Shown: positions 18,868 through 27,632, counted from the first letter of the stretch. The stretch: 64,000 bases of DNA from Nioella nitratireducens (GCF_001879715.1 NZ_MNBW01000007.1:186001-250000), one strand, 5' to 3'. The notes: generated by a model from the sequence alone, not told the origin. A program made the numbers and translations.

Positions 18868-20070
18868 TCAGACCCGCTCAAGGACCAGGGCGACGCCCTG
18901 TCCCACACCCACGCACATGGTGCACAGCGCATAGCGCCCGCCCGTGCGTTGCAGTTGATAGGCCGCCGTCAGCACCAGCCGCGCGCCCGACATACCCAGC
19001 GGGTGGCCAATGGCAATGGCGCCACCGTTGGGATTCACATGGGGGGCGTCATCGGCCACGCCAAGTTCCCGCAAGCTGGCCAACCCCTGTGCGGCGAAGG
19101 CCTCGTTCAATTCTATCACGTCCATCTGCTCGATGGTGAGCCCTGCTTTCGCCAGCACCTTGCGGGTGGCGGGCACCGGCCCGATTCCCATCACGCGGGG
19201 GTCCACCCCGGCCGCCGACATCCCCACCACCCGGGCCATGGGTGTCAGGCCATTGGCGGTGGCCGCCGTTTCCGACGCCATCAGGATCGCCGCCGCACCG
19301 TCGTTCACACCCGAGGCATTGCCAGCCGTCACCGTCAGGTCCGGCCCGTTCACGCCGCGCAGGCCCGACAGCTTTTCAGCCGTGGTGCCGGGGCGTGGAT
19401 GTTCGTCCGTATCCACGATCAGCGGATCGCCCTTGCGCTGCGGCACGCTGACTGGCGTGATCTCTTGCGCGAAAATTCCGGCCTTGTTCGCCGCGTCCCA
19501 CCGCGCTTGCGAGCGGGCGGCGAAATCATCCTGATCGGCGCGGCTGACCTTGTAATCTGCGGCCACGTTGTCGGCGGTTTCCGGCATCGAATGGGTGCCG
19601 TGCGCGGCCTGCATCTTCGGGTTCACGAAGCGCCAGCCGATCGTCGTGTCATAAACCGCATTCGACCGCGAAAAGGCGGCGGTCGCCTTTGGCATCACGA
19701 AGGGCGCGCGCGACATGCTTTCCACGCCACCGGCAATCGCCATCTCGTAGTCGCCCGCCTTGATCGCCCGTGCAGCCATGCCCACGGCATCCATGCCACT
19801 GGCGCAGAGGCGGTTCACAGTGGTGCCCGGCACGCTGACTGGCAGGCCCGCCAAAAGCGCGGCCATGCGCGCCACGTTGCGGTTATCCTCGCCCGCCTGG
19901 TTGGCGTCGCCATAGATCACGTCGTCGAGCGATGCCCAATCAACATTGGGGTTGCGGGCCTTCAGCGCAGCGATGGGGATCGCCGCGAGATCGTCCGTGC
20001 GCACGCTGGACAGGGCGCCGCCATAGCGTCCGATGGGTGTCCGTGTCGCGTCGCAGATGAATGCCTCCAT
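18868..20070 (-). CDS. paaJ: 3-Oxoadipyl-CoA thiolase PaaJ
   Basis: Cleaves 3-oxoadipyl-CoA to succinyl-CoA and acetyl-CoA, the last step of the pathway. It is 400 aa from the ATG at 20070 (MEAFICDATRTP), with AGGGAGG upstream. Both thiolase Cys motifs are present: TVNRLCASGMDAV with the nucleophile near residue 90, and the C-terminal CTMCVGVGQG. The C-terminal His motif is GGAIAIGHPLG. The same enzyme would also serve a beta-ketoadipate pathway (PcaF), but the paa context favours PaaJ. It is the first gene of the operon. Confidence 0.94.
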   Translation of the reverse strand: MEAFICDATRTPIGRYGGALSSVRTDDLAAIPIAALKARNPNVDWASLDDVIYGDANQAGEDNRNVARMAALLAGLPVSVPGTTVNRLCASGMDAVGMAARAIKAGDYEMAIAGGVESMSRAPFVMPKATAAFSRSNAVYDTTIGWRFVNPKMQAAHGTHSMPETADNVAADYKVSRADQDDFAARSQARWDAANKAGIFAQEITPVSVPQRKGDPLIVDTDEHPRPGTTAEKLSGLRGVNGPDLTVTAGNASGVNDGAAAILMASETAATANGLTPMARVVGMSAAGVDPRVMGIGPVPATRKVLAKAGLTIEQMDVIELNEAFAAQGLASLRELGVADDAPHVNPNGGAIAIGHPLGMSGARLVLTAAYQLQRTGGRYALCTMCVGVGQGVALVLERV

Positions 20071-20106
20071 GATGCGGTATCCTCCCTGGGGTTCGTGCAA
20101 ATAACT

Positions 20107-20118
20107 GACCGCATGGTC
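20107..20118. promoter_or_regulatory. Candidate PaaR operator before paaJ
   Basis: GACCGCATGGTC, a palindrome with GACC/GGTC arms, centred about 42 bases before the paaJ start. It fits RACCGNNYGGTY, the pattern also found in the paaG divergent region at 9350-9361. It suggests shared control of the two paa blocks by PaaR. Confidence 0.55.
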
Positions 20119-20215
20119 GAGGTATTCTGTTGCACGATTCGATGCAAGAAAAAACGTTACATAATTTTGGGAAATTTCATCATAGCGTAACACCGAGTGA
20201 CGTAAGACCCCCACG

Positions 20216-20246
20216 AAAAAGGGCCCGCCAGACGGCAGACCCTTTT
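20216..20246 (-). terminator. Bidirectional terminator after fahA
   Basis: Stem AAAAGGG / CCCTTTT with an inner GCC/GGC pairing. On minus it ends in a run of five T, 25 bases past the fahA stop. It separates the homogentisate operon from the paaJ-A-B-C-D-E operon. It reads as a terminator on either strand. Confidence 0.8.
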
Positions 20247-20270
20247 CCGTGATCCATGGCTGGACGTGGC

Positions 20271-21530
20271 TCAGCGCTTGAACGGATCGTCCAGCGCCGG
20301 CAGCACCTTACCCGCGCAAACGCCAAACCCCACGCGGACGCCATCGCCCTTGGCCGCGCCCGCCAGTGTCAGCGTATCGCCGTCTTCAAGGAAATTGCGC
20401 GTCTCGCCGCTCTCCAGAGTCAGCGGTTCCTTCCCGCCCCAGCTCAGCTCCAGCAACGAGCCGCGCTCGGCCTTCGTCGGACCCGAGATCGTGCCGGACC
20501 CCAGCAGGTCGCCCACCCGCATCGGGCAACCCGACGTGGTGTGATGGGCCAATTGCTGCGCAGCGGAGTAATACATCTGGCTGTAATTCGTCCGCGCGAT
20601 GGTGCTCGCCTCCTTGCCGTCGGGGGCCAGCGTCACCTCCAGCGTGATGTCATAAAGCATCGGAGTCGGCTCTTGCAGGTAAGGCAGCAGTTCTTTCTCG
20701 CGCTCCGGCGTCGAGGTGCGGAACGGTTCCAACGCTGCCTTGGTCACGATCCAGGGGCTGATGGTCGTCGCCGTCGCCTTGGCCTGGAACGGCCCGAGCG
20801 GCTGGTATTCCCAGGCCTGGATATCGCGCGCCGACCAGTCGTTCAGCAGCACGTAGCCGAAGATCATGTCGTCCGCCTCCTGCACCGTGATCGGCCCGCT
20901 CGATGGCACGCCGACGATGGCGCCCATTTCCAGTTCCAGATCGAAGCGCTTGCAGGGGGCGAAGACAGGCGCCTCCATGTCGGGGGCTTTCAACTGGCCC
21001 CACGGGCGGCGCACATCGGTGCCCGACACGACGACCGACGACGCCCGGCCGTTATACCCGATGGGGATATGCAGCCAGTTCGGCGGCAGCGCGTTTTCCG
21101 GCCCCCGGAACATGGTGCCCACGTTCACCGCGTGGTTCTTGCCCGCATAGAAATCGGTGTATTCGCTGACCTCGAAGGGCATATGCATCCGCGCCTCGGC
21201 CATCGGCACAAGATAGGGTTTCACCCGCTCTTTCAGGCCGGTCTTTTCGGCAAGCAGCGCCATCAGCGCGCCTCGAAACCCGTTCCAAGCCTCGGGGCCA
21301 AGCTCCATGAAGGCGTTCCACGAGGGCTTGGAAAACACGGGCGGCTCGCCCGAGGTCAGGATGCCGGCCTCTTCCAGCCCCTTCACGTCGACGATCTGGT
21401 CGCCAATGGCCACGCCACAGCGCGGCGCAGAGTCCTCGGTCGAGAACACGCCATAGGGCAGGTTGTTGAGCGGGAAATCGGTGTCGGGCGAATTGGCGCT
21501 GTCAATCCACGAGCGGCGCAAAGCAGTCAT
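20271..21530 (-). CDS. fahA: Fumarylacetoacetase
   Basis: Hydrolyses fumarylacetoacetate to fumarate and acetoacetate, the last step of the homogentisate pathway. It is 419 aa. The N-terminal SH3-like domain includes FPLNNLPYGVFS. The catalytic domain carries the metal-site segments DFYAGKNHAVNVG, FDLELEMGAIVG and LLNDWSARDIQAWEYQPLGPF. It is the last gene of the operon, 10 bases after maiA and just before a clear terminator. Confidence 0.96.
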   Translation of the reverse strand: MTALRRSWIDSANSPDTDFPLNNLPYGVFSTEDSAPRCGVAIGDQIVDVKGLEEAGILTSGEPPVFSKPSWNAFMELGPEAWNGFRGALMALLAEKTGLKERVKPYLVPMAEARMHMPFEVSEYTDFYAGKNHAVNVGTMFRGPENALPPNWLHIPIGYNGRASSVVVSGTDVRRPWGQLKAPDMEAPVFAPCKRFDLELEMGAIVGVPSSGPITVQEADDMIFGYVLLNDWSARDIQAWEYQPLGPFQAKATATTISPWIVTKAALEPFRTSTPEREKELLPYLQEPTPMLYDITLEVTLAPDGKEASTIARTNYSQMYYSAAQQLAHHTTSGCPMRVGDLLGSGTISGPTKAERGSLLELSWGGKEPLTLESGETRNFLEDGDTLTLAGAAKGDGVRVGFGVCAGKVLPALDDPFKR

Positions 21531-21540
21531 GTTCTGATCC

Positions 21541-22173
21541 TCATTCGGCGTCGGGTTGGGTTTCCGGGCGCGCGGCGTCGAAGGCCGGCAAGGCCAGCGC
21601 GGCGCGCTCGATCGTCAAAAGGCGGGGGAAGCGGCCAAGGTCCACCCCCCACCGATGCGCGTTGTAGAGTTGCGGGACAAGGCAGATATCGGCCCAGGTC
21701 GGGCTGTCACCAAAGCTGAACGTGCCCTCCGGCGCAATAAGCCGGTCAAACGCGGCCAGGTTGCGCTGCATGAAATGCACCATCCAGTCGATGCCACCCT
21801 GCATGTCGACCCCGTAGGTCGCTTTCAGATGCCCCACCACGCCCACATTGGTCACCGGCTGCGTGTCCATGGCGATAACATGCGCGGCGGCCAGCACGCG
21901 GGCGCGGTCCAGCGGATCGGCGGGCAAAAGCGCCGGGTCGGGATAGACCGCTTCGAGGTAATCGAGGATCGCCATCGACTGCACAAGCTCGGTGCCGTCC
22001 TCCAGAACCAGCGTCGGCACGAAGCCCGAGGGGTTGTGGGCCACGTATCCCGGATCGCGCTGCTCGCCCTTCACGAGGTGCACGGGGATACTGTCCCACG
22101 CCAGCCCCTTCAGGCCGAGCGCGATGCGCACGCGGTAGGAGCAGCTCGACCGCCAATAGGTGTAGAGTTTCAT
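21541..22173 (-). CDS. maiA: Maleylacetoacetate isomerase
   Basis: Glutathione-dependent cis-trans isomerase (zeta-class GST fold, 210 aa) that makes fumarylacetoacetate. The family motif SSCSYRVRIALGLKG with the active-site Ser-Ser-Cys lies at residues 9-23. The DGTELVQSMAILDYLE glutathione segment follows. It lies between hmgA and fahA, in pathway order. Confidence 0.95.
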   Translation of the reverse strand: MKLYTYWRSSCSYRVRIALGLKGLAWDSIPVHLVKGEQRDPGYVAHNPSGFVPTLVLEDGTELVQSMAILDYLEAVYPDPALLPADPLDRARVLAAAHVIAMDTQPVTNVGVVGHLKATYGVDMQGGIDWMVHFMQRNLAAFDRLIAPEGTFSFGDSPTWADICLVPQLYNAHRWGVDLGRFPRLLTIERAALALPAFDAARPETQPDAE

Positions 22174-22219
22174 GTCATCTCCCGAACTGGCGGCGTCAAC
22201 CGACCCCGCCAGACGGACC

Positions 22220-23578
22220 TTATTTCAGGCCCGGCGTGCCGTCGAACTTCTTTTCAAGGCTGTCCCAGCAGTCGATGTAGTCGTCCTGCAACGGCGCTTG
22301 CTTGGCGGCAAAGGCCGTCAGGTGCTGCGGGAAACGGGTCTCGAACATGAACGACATCGTGTTGTCCAGCTTCTCCGGCTTCAGATCGGCATTCGACGCG
22401 CCCTCGAACGCGGTCTTGTCCGGCCCGTGCGGCAGCATCATGTTGTGCAACGACATGCCACCGGGGACGAAGCCTTGCGGTTTGGCATCGTACTGGCCAT
22501 AGATATTGCCCATCAGCTCGGACATCACGTTCTTGTGGTACCACGGCGGGCGGAAGGTATCTTCCATCACCATCCAGCGTTCGCGGAACAGCACGAAGTC
22601 GATATTGGCCGTCCCTTCGACGCCCGAGGGCGCGGTCAACACGGTAAAGATCGACGGGTCCGGGTGGTCGAACAGGATCGACCCCACCGGGCAATAGGTG
22701 CGCAGATCGTATTTCACCGGCGCGTAATTGCCATGCCACGCCACCACGTCCAGCGGGCTGTGCCCGATCCGGGTCTCGTGGAACTGGCCACACCACTTGA
22801 TGGTCACGGTCGAGGGCGCCTCGCGGTCCTCGAACGCCGCCACCGGCGTCTTGAAATCGCGCCGGTTGGCCATGCAATTGGCCCCGATCGGCCCGCGCCC
22901 CGGCAGGTCGAATTTCTGGCCGTAGTTTTCACAGACGAAGCCCCGGCACGGCCCCTCCAGCACCTCGACGCGATAGACCAGCCCGCGCGGCAGAATGGCG
23001 ATCTCCTGCGGGGCAAGGTCGATCACGCCCAGTTCGGTGCAAAAGCGCAGCCGCCCCTCTTGCGGGACCACCAGCAATTCGCTGTCGGCCGAGTAGAAAT
23101 AGCTGTCCACCATCGACTCGGTCACAAGGTAGATATGGCTCGCCATGCCGACCTGCGTGTTCACATCGCCCGCAGTGGTCATCGTCCGCATACCGGTCAG
23201 CCATGTCAGACCGGCATCCGAATGCGGCACCGGATCCCACCGGTACTGGCCCAGGGAAATCACGTCCGGGTCCACATGCGGCGCGGATTTCCAGTAAGGC
23301 AGATCAATCTTGGTGTAGCGGCCCGAATGCTTGACCGAGGGCCGGATGCGATAGCACCACGTCCGCTCGTTCTGATGGCTCGGCGCGGTAAAGGCCGTGC
23401 CGGACAGTTGCTCGCCATAAAGGCCATAGTTGCATTTCTGAGGGGAATTCTGCCCCTGCGGCAGCGCGCCGGGCAGCGCCTCGGTCTCGAAATCGTTGCC
23501 GAACCCCGGCATGTATTGCAACTCGTTGGGCCGGGTGGCGGCGGTCACCATCCCGGCGGGCAGATCGTGGGTATTCAT
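22220..23578 (-). CDS. hmgA: Homogentisate 1,2-dioxygenase
   Basis: Iron(II) enzyme that opens the homogentisate ring with O2 to maleylacetoacetate. It is 452 aa, the usual length. The segment [19 protein letters not shown] holds the His and Glu iron ligands, and [11 protein letters not shown] supplies a further conserved His. GGAGACGCGCG lies before the ATG. A strong hairpin at 23598-23640 separates it from the VOC gene upstream in the operon. Confidence 0.96.
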   Translation of the reverse strand: MNTHDLPAGMVTAATRPNELQYMPGFGNDFETEALPGALPQGQNSPQKCNYGLYGEQLSGTAFTAPSHQNERTWCYRIRPSVKHSGRYTKIDLPYWKSAPHVDPDVISLGQYRWDPVPHSDAGLTWLTGMRTMTTAGDVNTQVGMASHIYLVTESMVDSYFYSADSELLVVPQEGRLRFCTELGVIDLAPQEIAILPRGLVYRVEVLEGPCRGFVCENYGQKFDLPGRGPIGANCMANRRDFKTPVAAFEDREAPSTVTIKWCGQFHETRIGHSPLDVVAWHGNYAPVKYDLRTYCPVGSILFDHPDPSIFTVLTAPSGVEGTANIDFVLFRERWMVMEDTFRPPWYHKNVMSELMGNIYGQYDAKPQGFVPGGMSLHNMMLPHGPDKTAFEGASNADLKPEKLDNTMSFMFETRFPQHLTAFAAKQAPLQDDYIDCWDSLEKKFDGTPGLK

Positions 23579-23597
23579 CGCGCGTCTCCTATCGTCG

Positions 23598-23640
23598 GGG
23601 CCGCGCGCCGGGTCACTCCCACCCTATGGCGCGCAGGCCC
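23598..23640 (-). terminator. Strong hairpin between the VOC gene and hmgA
   Basis: A 12-bp GC stem (GGGCCGCGCGCC / GGCGCGC-A-GGCCC, one bulged base, about 18-base loop) fills the 68-bp gap between the VOC gene and hmgA. There is no T run on minus. It probably tunes hmgA expression through RNA stability or partial termination. Confidence 0.55.
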
Positions 23641-23646
23641 AATATG

Positions 23647-24189
23647 TCAGGCCTTGTCCAGTTCCTTCGCGTGCAGCCAGTCGGCATGCTGCGGGGCCTT
23701 CTTGGTCCGCGACCATTCTTCCAGCATGTCCCACTTCACGGCATCGAGCCGCTTGAGCATCTCGTCTTCCTCCGGGTCCGGGCAGGCCAGCTCGACGCGG
23801 TGGCCGTTGGGATCGAAGAAATAGATCGAGTGGAAGATCGAGTGATCCGTCACGCCCAGAACATCCACGCCATTGGCTTCAAGATGCTCCTTGAATTCCA
23901 GCAGTTCCGCGCGATCCTTCACCTTGAAGGCGATATGCTGAACCCACGCCGGGGTGTTGGGGTCACGGCCCATTTCCGGTTTGGTCGGCAACTCGAAGAA
24001 GGCCAGCACATTGCCGTTCCCGGCATCGAGGAAAAGGTGCATGTAAGGATCGGGCTCATGTGTCGAGGGCACATGGTCCTCGGCAATCGCCAGCACGAAA
24101 TCCATGTTCAGCATCTTGGTGTACCATTCCACGGTTTCCTTCGCGTCCTTGCAGCGATAGGCGACGTGGTGAATTTTCTCGATCTTCAT
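23647..24189 (-). CDS. VOC-family (glyoxalase/dioxygenase fold) protein
   Basis: A 180-aa protein with two beta-alpha-beta-beta-beta units of the vicinal oxygen chelate fold. HHVAYRCKDAKETVEWY opens the first unit, and QHIAFKVKDRAEL plus YFFDPNGHRVELAC form the second. Candidate metal ligands are the His near residue 8, His125 region and the C-terminal Glu of VELAC. It is far too short to be 4-hydroxyphenylpyruvate dioxygenase (about 350 aa). The start overlaps the DUF2783 stop by ATGA. It is probably an auxiliary lyase, isomerase or dioxygenase of the pathway. The reaction is unknown. Confidence 0.82.
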   Translation of the reverse strand: MKIEKIHHVAYRCKDAKETVEWYTKMLNMDFVLAIAEDHVPSTHEPDPYMHLFLDAGNGNVLAFFELPTKPEMGRDPNTPAWVQHIAFKVKDRAELLEFKEHLEANGVDVLGVTDHSIFHSIYFFDPNGHRVELACPDPEEDEMLKRLDAVKWDMLEEWSRTKKAPQHADWLHAKELDKA

Positions 24190-24392
24190 GCGGCATCCTC
24201 CTTGCGCAGGGCGGCCGCTTGCAACGCGGCGCTCAGCACCGCCCGGTCGCCGATATGGTTGGCCAGCACCAGAACCAGCCGGGCGTTCAGCGCATCGCTG
24301 TCCGCCTTGGTCAGGCCCTCGTGGGTGGCCAGAAGCTCGGCGTAGAAATCATCCGCGCCGGGAATGTTGGGGGTCAGGATCAGGTCGGACAT
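24186..24392 (-). CDS. DUF2783 small protein, candidate hydroxylase coupling partner
   Basis: A 68-aa helical protein of the DUF2783 family (TPNIPGADDFYAELLATHEG, then an alanine-rich helix). It is placed 5 bases after the FAD hydroxylase and overlaps the VOC gene. In Pseudomonas putida a flavoprotein (MhaA) and a tiny coupling protein (MhaB) together convert 3-hydroxyphenylacetate to homogentisate. Size and gene order here suggest that this is the MhaB-like partner, but sequence identity with MhaB was not checked. Confidence 0.75.
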   Translation of the reverse strand: MSDLILTPNIPGADDFYAELLATHEGLTKADSDALNARLVLVLANHIGDRAVLSAALQAAALRKEDAA

Positions 24393-24397
24393 GGGGC

Positions 24398-26014
24398 TTA
24401 CTCCTTGCCGATGGCGCGGGCCACGGCGGCGCGCATGGCGGCTTCATCATAGGACGGCCAGCGGGCGGCCACGTGCTGATCGGGACGGATGAGGTAGACC
24501 GCCGATGTAGCGTCCCCCAGGTAGCGGGCGGCCACGGCCTCGGTCGGCTCCAATGCCAGCCGGTCCAACGCGATGCCGTCCACATCCAGCGCTTCGGGCG
24601 CGTCGGCCCCGATGGTCAACAGGGTGAACCGGTCGCCCAGTTTCTTCAGCAGGAACCCGTCCCCAAGCGGCGCATCCACGCAGGGCGCACCGGGCCGGGT
24701 GCGGGCCGGGCCACCGGCCAGCGCGTCGGGGGCGTTGAGCGGCGAGCCATCATAGGTGCACGGCACCGACAGGCGGCCGGAATTCACCAGCGGGCGGGCA
24801 AAGTCATAGGCTTCCGACAGGTCCAGCACCGCATCGCGCAACAGCCGACTCATCTCGGATTTCGGGGTGATGAAATCAGTCGAGCGCGACGAATTGAGGA
24901 TGTTCTCATCGGCGCCATGCACCCGCTCGATATCATAGCTGTCCAGCAGGCTTTCCGGTGCGGTCCCGTCCATGATCAGCTTCAGCTTCCATGCAAGGTT
25001 GTCGGTGTCCTGTAGCCCCGAATTGGCCCCGCGGGCGCCGAACGGGCTGACCTGATGCGCGGCGTCACCGGCAAAGACCACCCGGCCATGGCGGAACTTC
25101 TCCATGCGGCGACACTGGAAGGTGTAGATCGACACCCATTCAAGCTCGAACTTCACGTCATCGCCCAGCATCTGCTTGAGGCGCGGAATGACGTTCTCGG
25201 GCTTCTTTTCCTCTTCCTTGTCGATGTCCCAGCCCAGTTGCAGGTCGATGCGCCAGACGCCGTCGGGCTGCTTGTGCAACAGCGCCGACTGCCCCTTGTT
25301 GAAGGGCGGATCGAACCAGAACCAACGCTCGGTCGGGAAATCGGCCTCCATGATCACGTCGGCGATCAGGAAGTTGTCCTCGAAGACACGCCCCACGAAG
25401 TCGAGCCCCATCATCGCCCGCGTGGGCGACCCTGCGCCATCGCAGGCGATCAGCCAATCGGCCTCCAGCGGGTATTCCCCCTCGGGCGTGTCGATCAGCA
25501 GGTTGACATGGTCGCCCTTGTCCGCGACCCGCAGCACCTTGTTGCGGCCCCGGATCTCGATCGGCGCGCCCGTTTCCTGCATCGCCCGGACCCGGTTCAC
25601 GAGGTATTCCTCGAAGTAATATTGCTGAAGGTTGATGAAAGCCGGGAATTCATGCCCCTTCTCGGGCAGCAGGTTGAACTCGTAGACCTGCCGGTCGTCG
25701 AAGAAGACCTTGCCGACCTCCCACTCGACGCCCTTTTCCACCATCTCGTGGCCGCAGCCCAACCGGCCGAGGATTTCCAGCGGACGCTTGGCAAAACAGA
25801 TGGCGCGGCTGCCGAAGCTGACCTTGTCGTTGTCGTCCAGCACCACCGCCTCGATCCCCTGCTGGGCAAAGTCGATGGCCGCCGCCAGCCCCACGGGCCC
25901 CGCACCGATGATCACCACCTTGCGGCGCGCGGGCGTCGCGGCATCCTGATCCGGCGACCGCTGATAGGCATAGAGCGGCACCTCGAAGATCTTCTTGTCA
26001 CTCATCTGGTTCAT
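24398..26014 (-). CDS. FAD-dependent aromatic hydroxylase (MhaA/MhpA-like)
   Basis: Group A flavoprotein monooxygenase of 538 aa. The FAD motif GAGPVGLAAAIDFAQ lies near residues 38-52, the DG motif ACDGAGSPTR is in the middle, and the GD motif FAGDAAHQVSPFGARGAN lies near 320. A thioredoxin-like C-terminal region follows, as in MhpA-type enzymes. GAGGAGGAGG precedes the ATG at 26014; a second ATG three codons on is possible. No hpd gene is present, so this enzyme probably supplies homogentisate by hydroxylating a phenylacetate such as 3-hydroxyphenylacetate. The exact substrate is an inference. Confidence 0.88.
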   Translation of the reverse strand: MNQMSDKKIFEVPLYAYQRSPDQDAATPARRKVVIIGAGPVGLAAAIDFAQQGIEAVVLDDNDKVSFGSRAICFAKRPLEILGRLGCGHEMVEKGVEWEVGKVFFDDRQVYEFNLLPEKGHEFPAFINLQQYYFEEYLVNRVRAMQETGAPIEIRGRNKVLRVADKGDHVNLLIDTPEGEYPLEADWLIACDGAGSPTRAMMGLDFVGRVFEDNFLIADVIMEADFPTERWFWFDPPFNKGQSALLHKQPDGVWRIDLQLGWDIDKEEEKKPENVIPRLKQMLGDDVKFELEWVSIYTFQCRRMEKFRHGRVVFAGDAAHQVSPFGARGANSGLQDTDNLAWKLKLIMDGTAPESLLDSYDIERVHGADENILNSSRSTDFITPKSEMSRLLRDAVLDLSEAYDFARPLVNSGRLSVPCTYDGSPLNAPDALAGGPARTRPGAPCVDAPLGDGFLLKKLGDRFTLLTIGADAPEALDVDGIALDRLALEPTEAVAARYLGDATSAVYLIRPDQHVAARWPSYDEAAMRAAVARAIGKE

Positions 26015-26035
26015 CTCTCCTCCTCCTCCCGAGGA

Positions 26036-26554
26036 TCAATCGGCGAAATAGGCCTGCGCGCTCGGCACCCGGCCATAGGTCAAATGGAAATCATCCAGTT
26101 GCGGCGGCGCGATCCCGGCATCCGCCACCATCGTGTGGGCCTGCCCGCGGTGGTGGATCTGGTGCTGGAAGAGGTGCAGCAAAAGCGGCCCCACCTGTTC
26201 CGTCACCGGCCCCTCCTGGCGTTCCGTCACACGCGGCGCGTCCAGCATCGCGGGCGTCAGCCCCCGGCAGACCGTTGCCAACCGCATGTCGACCTCGGCC
26301 TGCGCGGCGGCAAGATCGGCCACGCGGCCAATCTCATCGCCCTCAAAGACCGACCGGCCAGCCCCGCCCTGCTCCAACGCATCCACGTAGTAGAGGTCCA
26401 CCACGTAGATATGGTTCAGCGTGGCCTTGAGCGAAGGAAAGAACCCCGGCCGCGTGGCCGCGAACGCCTGATCCGACAACCCGGCAATCGCGCCATAAAG
26501 CGTGGCATTCGCCCAGGCGTTGTTCAGGGCCATCGTCAGGAACGGATCTCGCAT
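26036..26554 (-). CDS. DinB-family protein
   Basis: A 172-aa four-helix-bundle protein of the DinB/YfiT superfamily. Three putative metal His are visible: the one in LNHIYVVDLYYVD near residue 48, and the H-x-x-x-H pair in FQHQIHHRGQAH near 133-137. Relatives act as thiol-dependent transferases or isomerases. It lies between the MBL-fold gene (6 bases upstream) and the FAD hydroxylase. Its presence in an aromatic operon suggests a thiol-linked isomerisation or detoxification step, but maiA is already present. Confidence 0.85.
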   Translation of the reverse strand: MRDPFLTMALNNAWANATLYGAIAGLSDQAFAATRPGFFPSLKATLNHIYVVDLYYVDALEQGGAGRSVFEGDEIGRVADLAAAQAEVDMRLATVCRGLTPAMLDAPRVTERQEGPVTEQVGPLLLHLFQHQIHHRGQAHTMVADAGIAPPQLDDFHLTYGRVPSAQAYFAD

Positions 26555-26560
26555 CCAAGA

Positions 26561-27511
26561 TTACCCCTGCAGGGCCTCCCACATCTCGATATCGCGCTGT
26601 GCGGTCCAGATGCGCGGCGTGTCGATCCCGCGCGCCTCGTCATAGGCACGGGCCACGTTGAACGGCAGACAATGTTCGTAAATCGCGTAATCGGCGAATT
26701 TCGGATCGCAGGCGTCGCGCACCGCGTCCCAAGCGTCCTTGAGCGACCCGCCCTTCGCCGCGACACGGGCCGCCGGCTTGTAGGTGCTTTCCACGAAATC
26801 GCGGGTGTTCTCGATGGCGGCATTCACCATCTCGCGGCCGACAAGGGCATCGCCCCGGCCCGGCGCAATCGCGTCCACGTCGAACCACTTGATATTGTCC
26901 AGCGTGTTGCCCCAGTCGCCGAAATGCCCGTCGCCGCAATAGCAGGCCGAGTGATATTCCACGATATCACCGGTGAACATCACGTTCTGATCGGGCACGT
27001 GGATCACCGCGTCGCCCGCCGTATGCGCCCGACCCAGATGCATGATATCGACCCGGCGGTTGCCAAGGTAGACGGTCATCGCATCGGAAAACGTCGTCGT
27101 CGGATAGGTCAGGCCCGGAATGCTTTCGTGCCCCTCAAAGAGACGCGGGAACCGCTGGAACTCGCTGTCCCAGTCTTCCTGCCCGCGCTCCACCACCATC
27201 GACCGCGCCACGTCCGACATGATGATCTGATCGGCGCCATAGGCCGCGGCCCCCAGCACGCGCACCGCGTGATAGTGGGTCAGTACCACGTGGCTGATCG
27301 GCTTGTCGGTCACCTCGCGGACCTTTTCGATCACCTTGTTCGCCAGACGCGGCGTCGCCTGCGCCTCGACGATCATCACGCTGTCATCGCCGATGATGAC
27401 ACCCGAATTGGGGTCGCCCTCGGCGGTAAAGGCCCACAGCCCCTCGCCCACCTCTGTGAAGGAAATGTTCTTTTCGGTCATGTCCCCTTGGGACGCGAAG
27501 GCCTTGGCCAT
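26561..27511 (-). CDS. MBL-fold protein with altered metal motif
   Basis: Metallo-beta-lactamase-fold protein of 316 aa and first gene of the homogentisate operon. GGGAG precedes the ATG. The usual H-x-H-x-D-H reads H79-Y-H81-A-V83-R84, so the Asp and second His of metal site 2 are replaced. The later motifs HLGRAHTAGD and FTGDIVEYHSACYCGDGHF remain. A one-metal or changed-chemistry hydrolase is likely. Its role in the pathway is unknown; hydrolysis of a lactone or CoA ester would fit. It is transcribed away from the MarR gene. Confidence 0.85.
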   Translation of the reverse strand: MAKAFASQGDMTEKNISFTEVGEGLWAFTAEGDPNSGVIIGDDSVMIVEAQATPRLANKVIEKVREVTDKPISHVVLTHYHAVRVLGAAAYGADQIIMSDVARSMVVERGQEDWDSEFQRFPRLFEGHESIPGLTYPTTTFSDAMTVYLGNRRVDIMHLGRAHTAGDAVIHVPDQNVMFTGDIVEYHSACYCGDGHFGDWGNTLDNIKWFDVDAIAPGRGDALVGREMVNAAIENTRDFVESTYKPAARVAAKGGSLKDAWDAVRDACDPKFADYAIYEHCLPFNVARAYDEARGIDTPRIWTAQRDIEMWEALQG

Positions 27512-27591
27512 GATCCAGTCTCCCGTTCAGATCGCGCGTTCATGGCGGTGCGGCCGCTTGGCCCTTCCCGCCGGTCCTGCCCCGTGTTATC

Positions 27592-27632
27592 GTTGCAGGT
27601 GCAACAAAAGTCAAGACCGTTGCAAACGCAAC
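27592..27632. promoter_or_regulatory. Two MarR-type operators in the divergent promoter
   Basis: GTTGCAGGTGCAAC at 27592-27605 and GTTGCAAACGCAAC at 27619-27632 follow one palindromic pattern (GTTGCANNYGCAAC), centres 27 bp apart. They lie between the homogentisate operon and the MarR gene, and the second is only 24 bases before the MarR start. They are the obvious binding sites for that regulator, giving joint control and autoregulation. Confidence 0.75.

Noticed and set aside
17872-20190. A 770-codon open frame on plus opposite paaA and paaJ
   Set aside because: It is a shadow of two well-supported genes and lacks recognisable motifs or a ribosome site.
23647-24189. The VOC protein as 4-hydroxyphenylpyruvate dioxygenase
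   Set aside because: It is only 180 aa, half the needed length, and lacks the C-terminal iron-site half of that enzyme.
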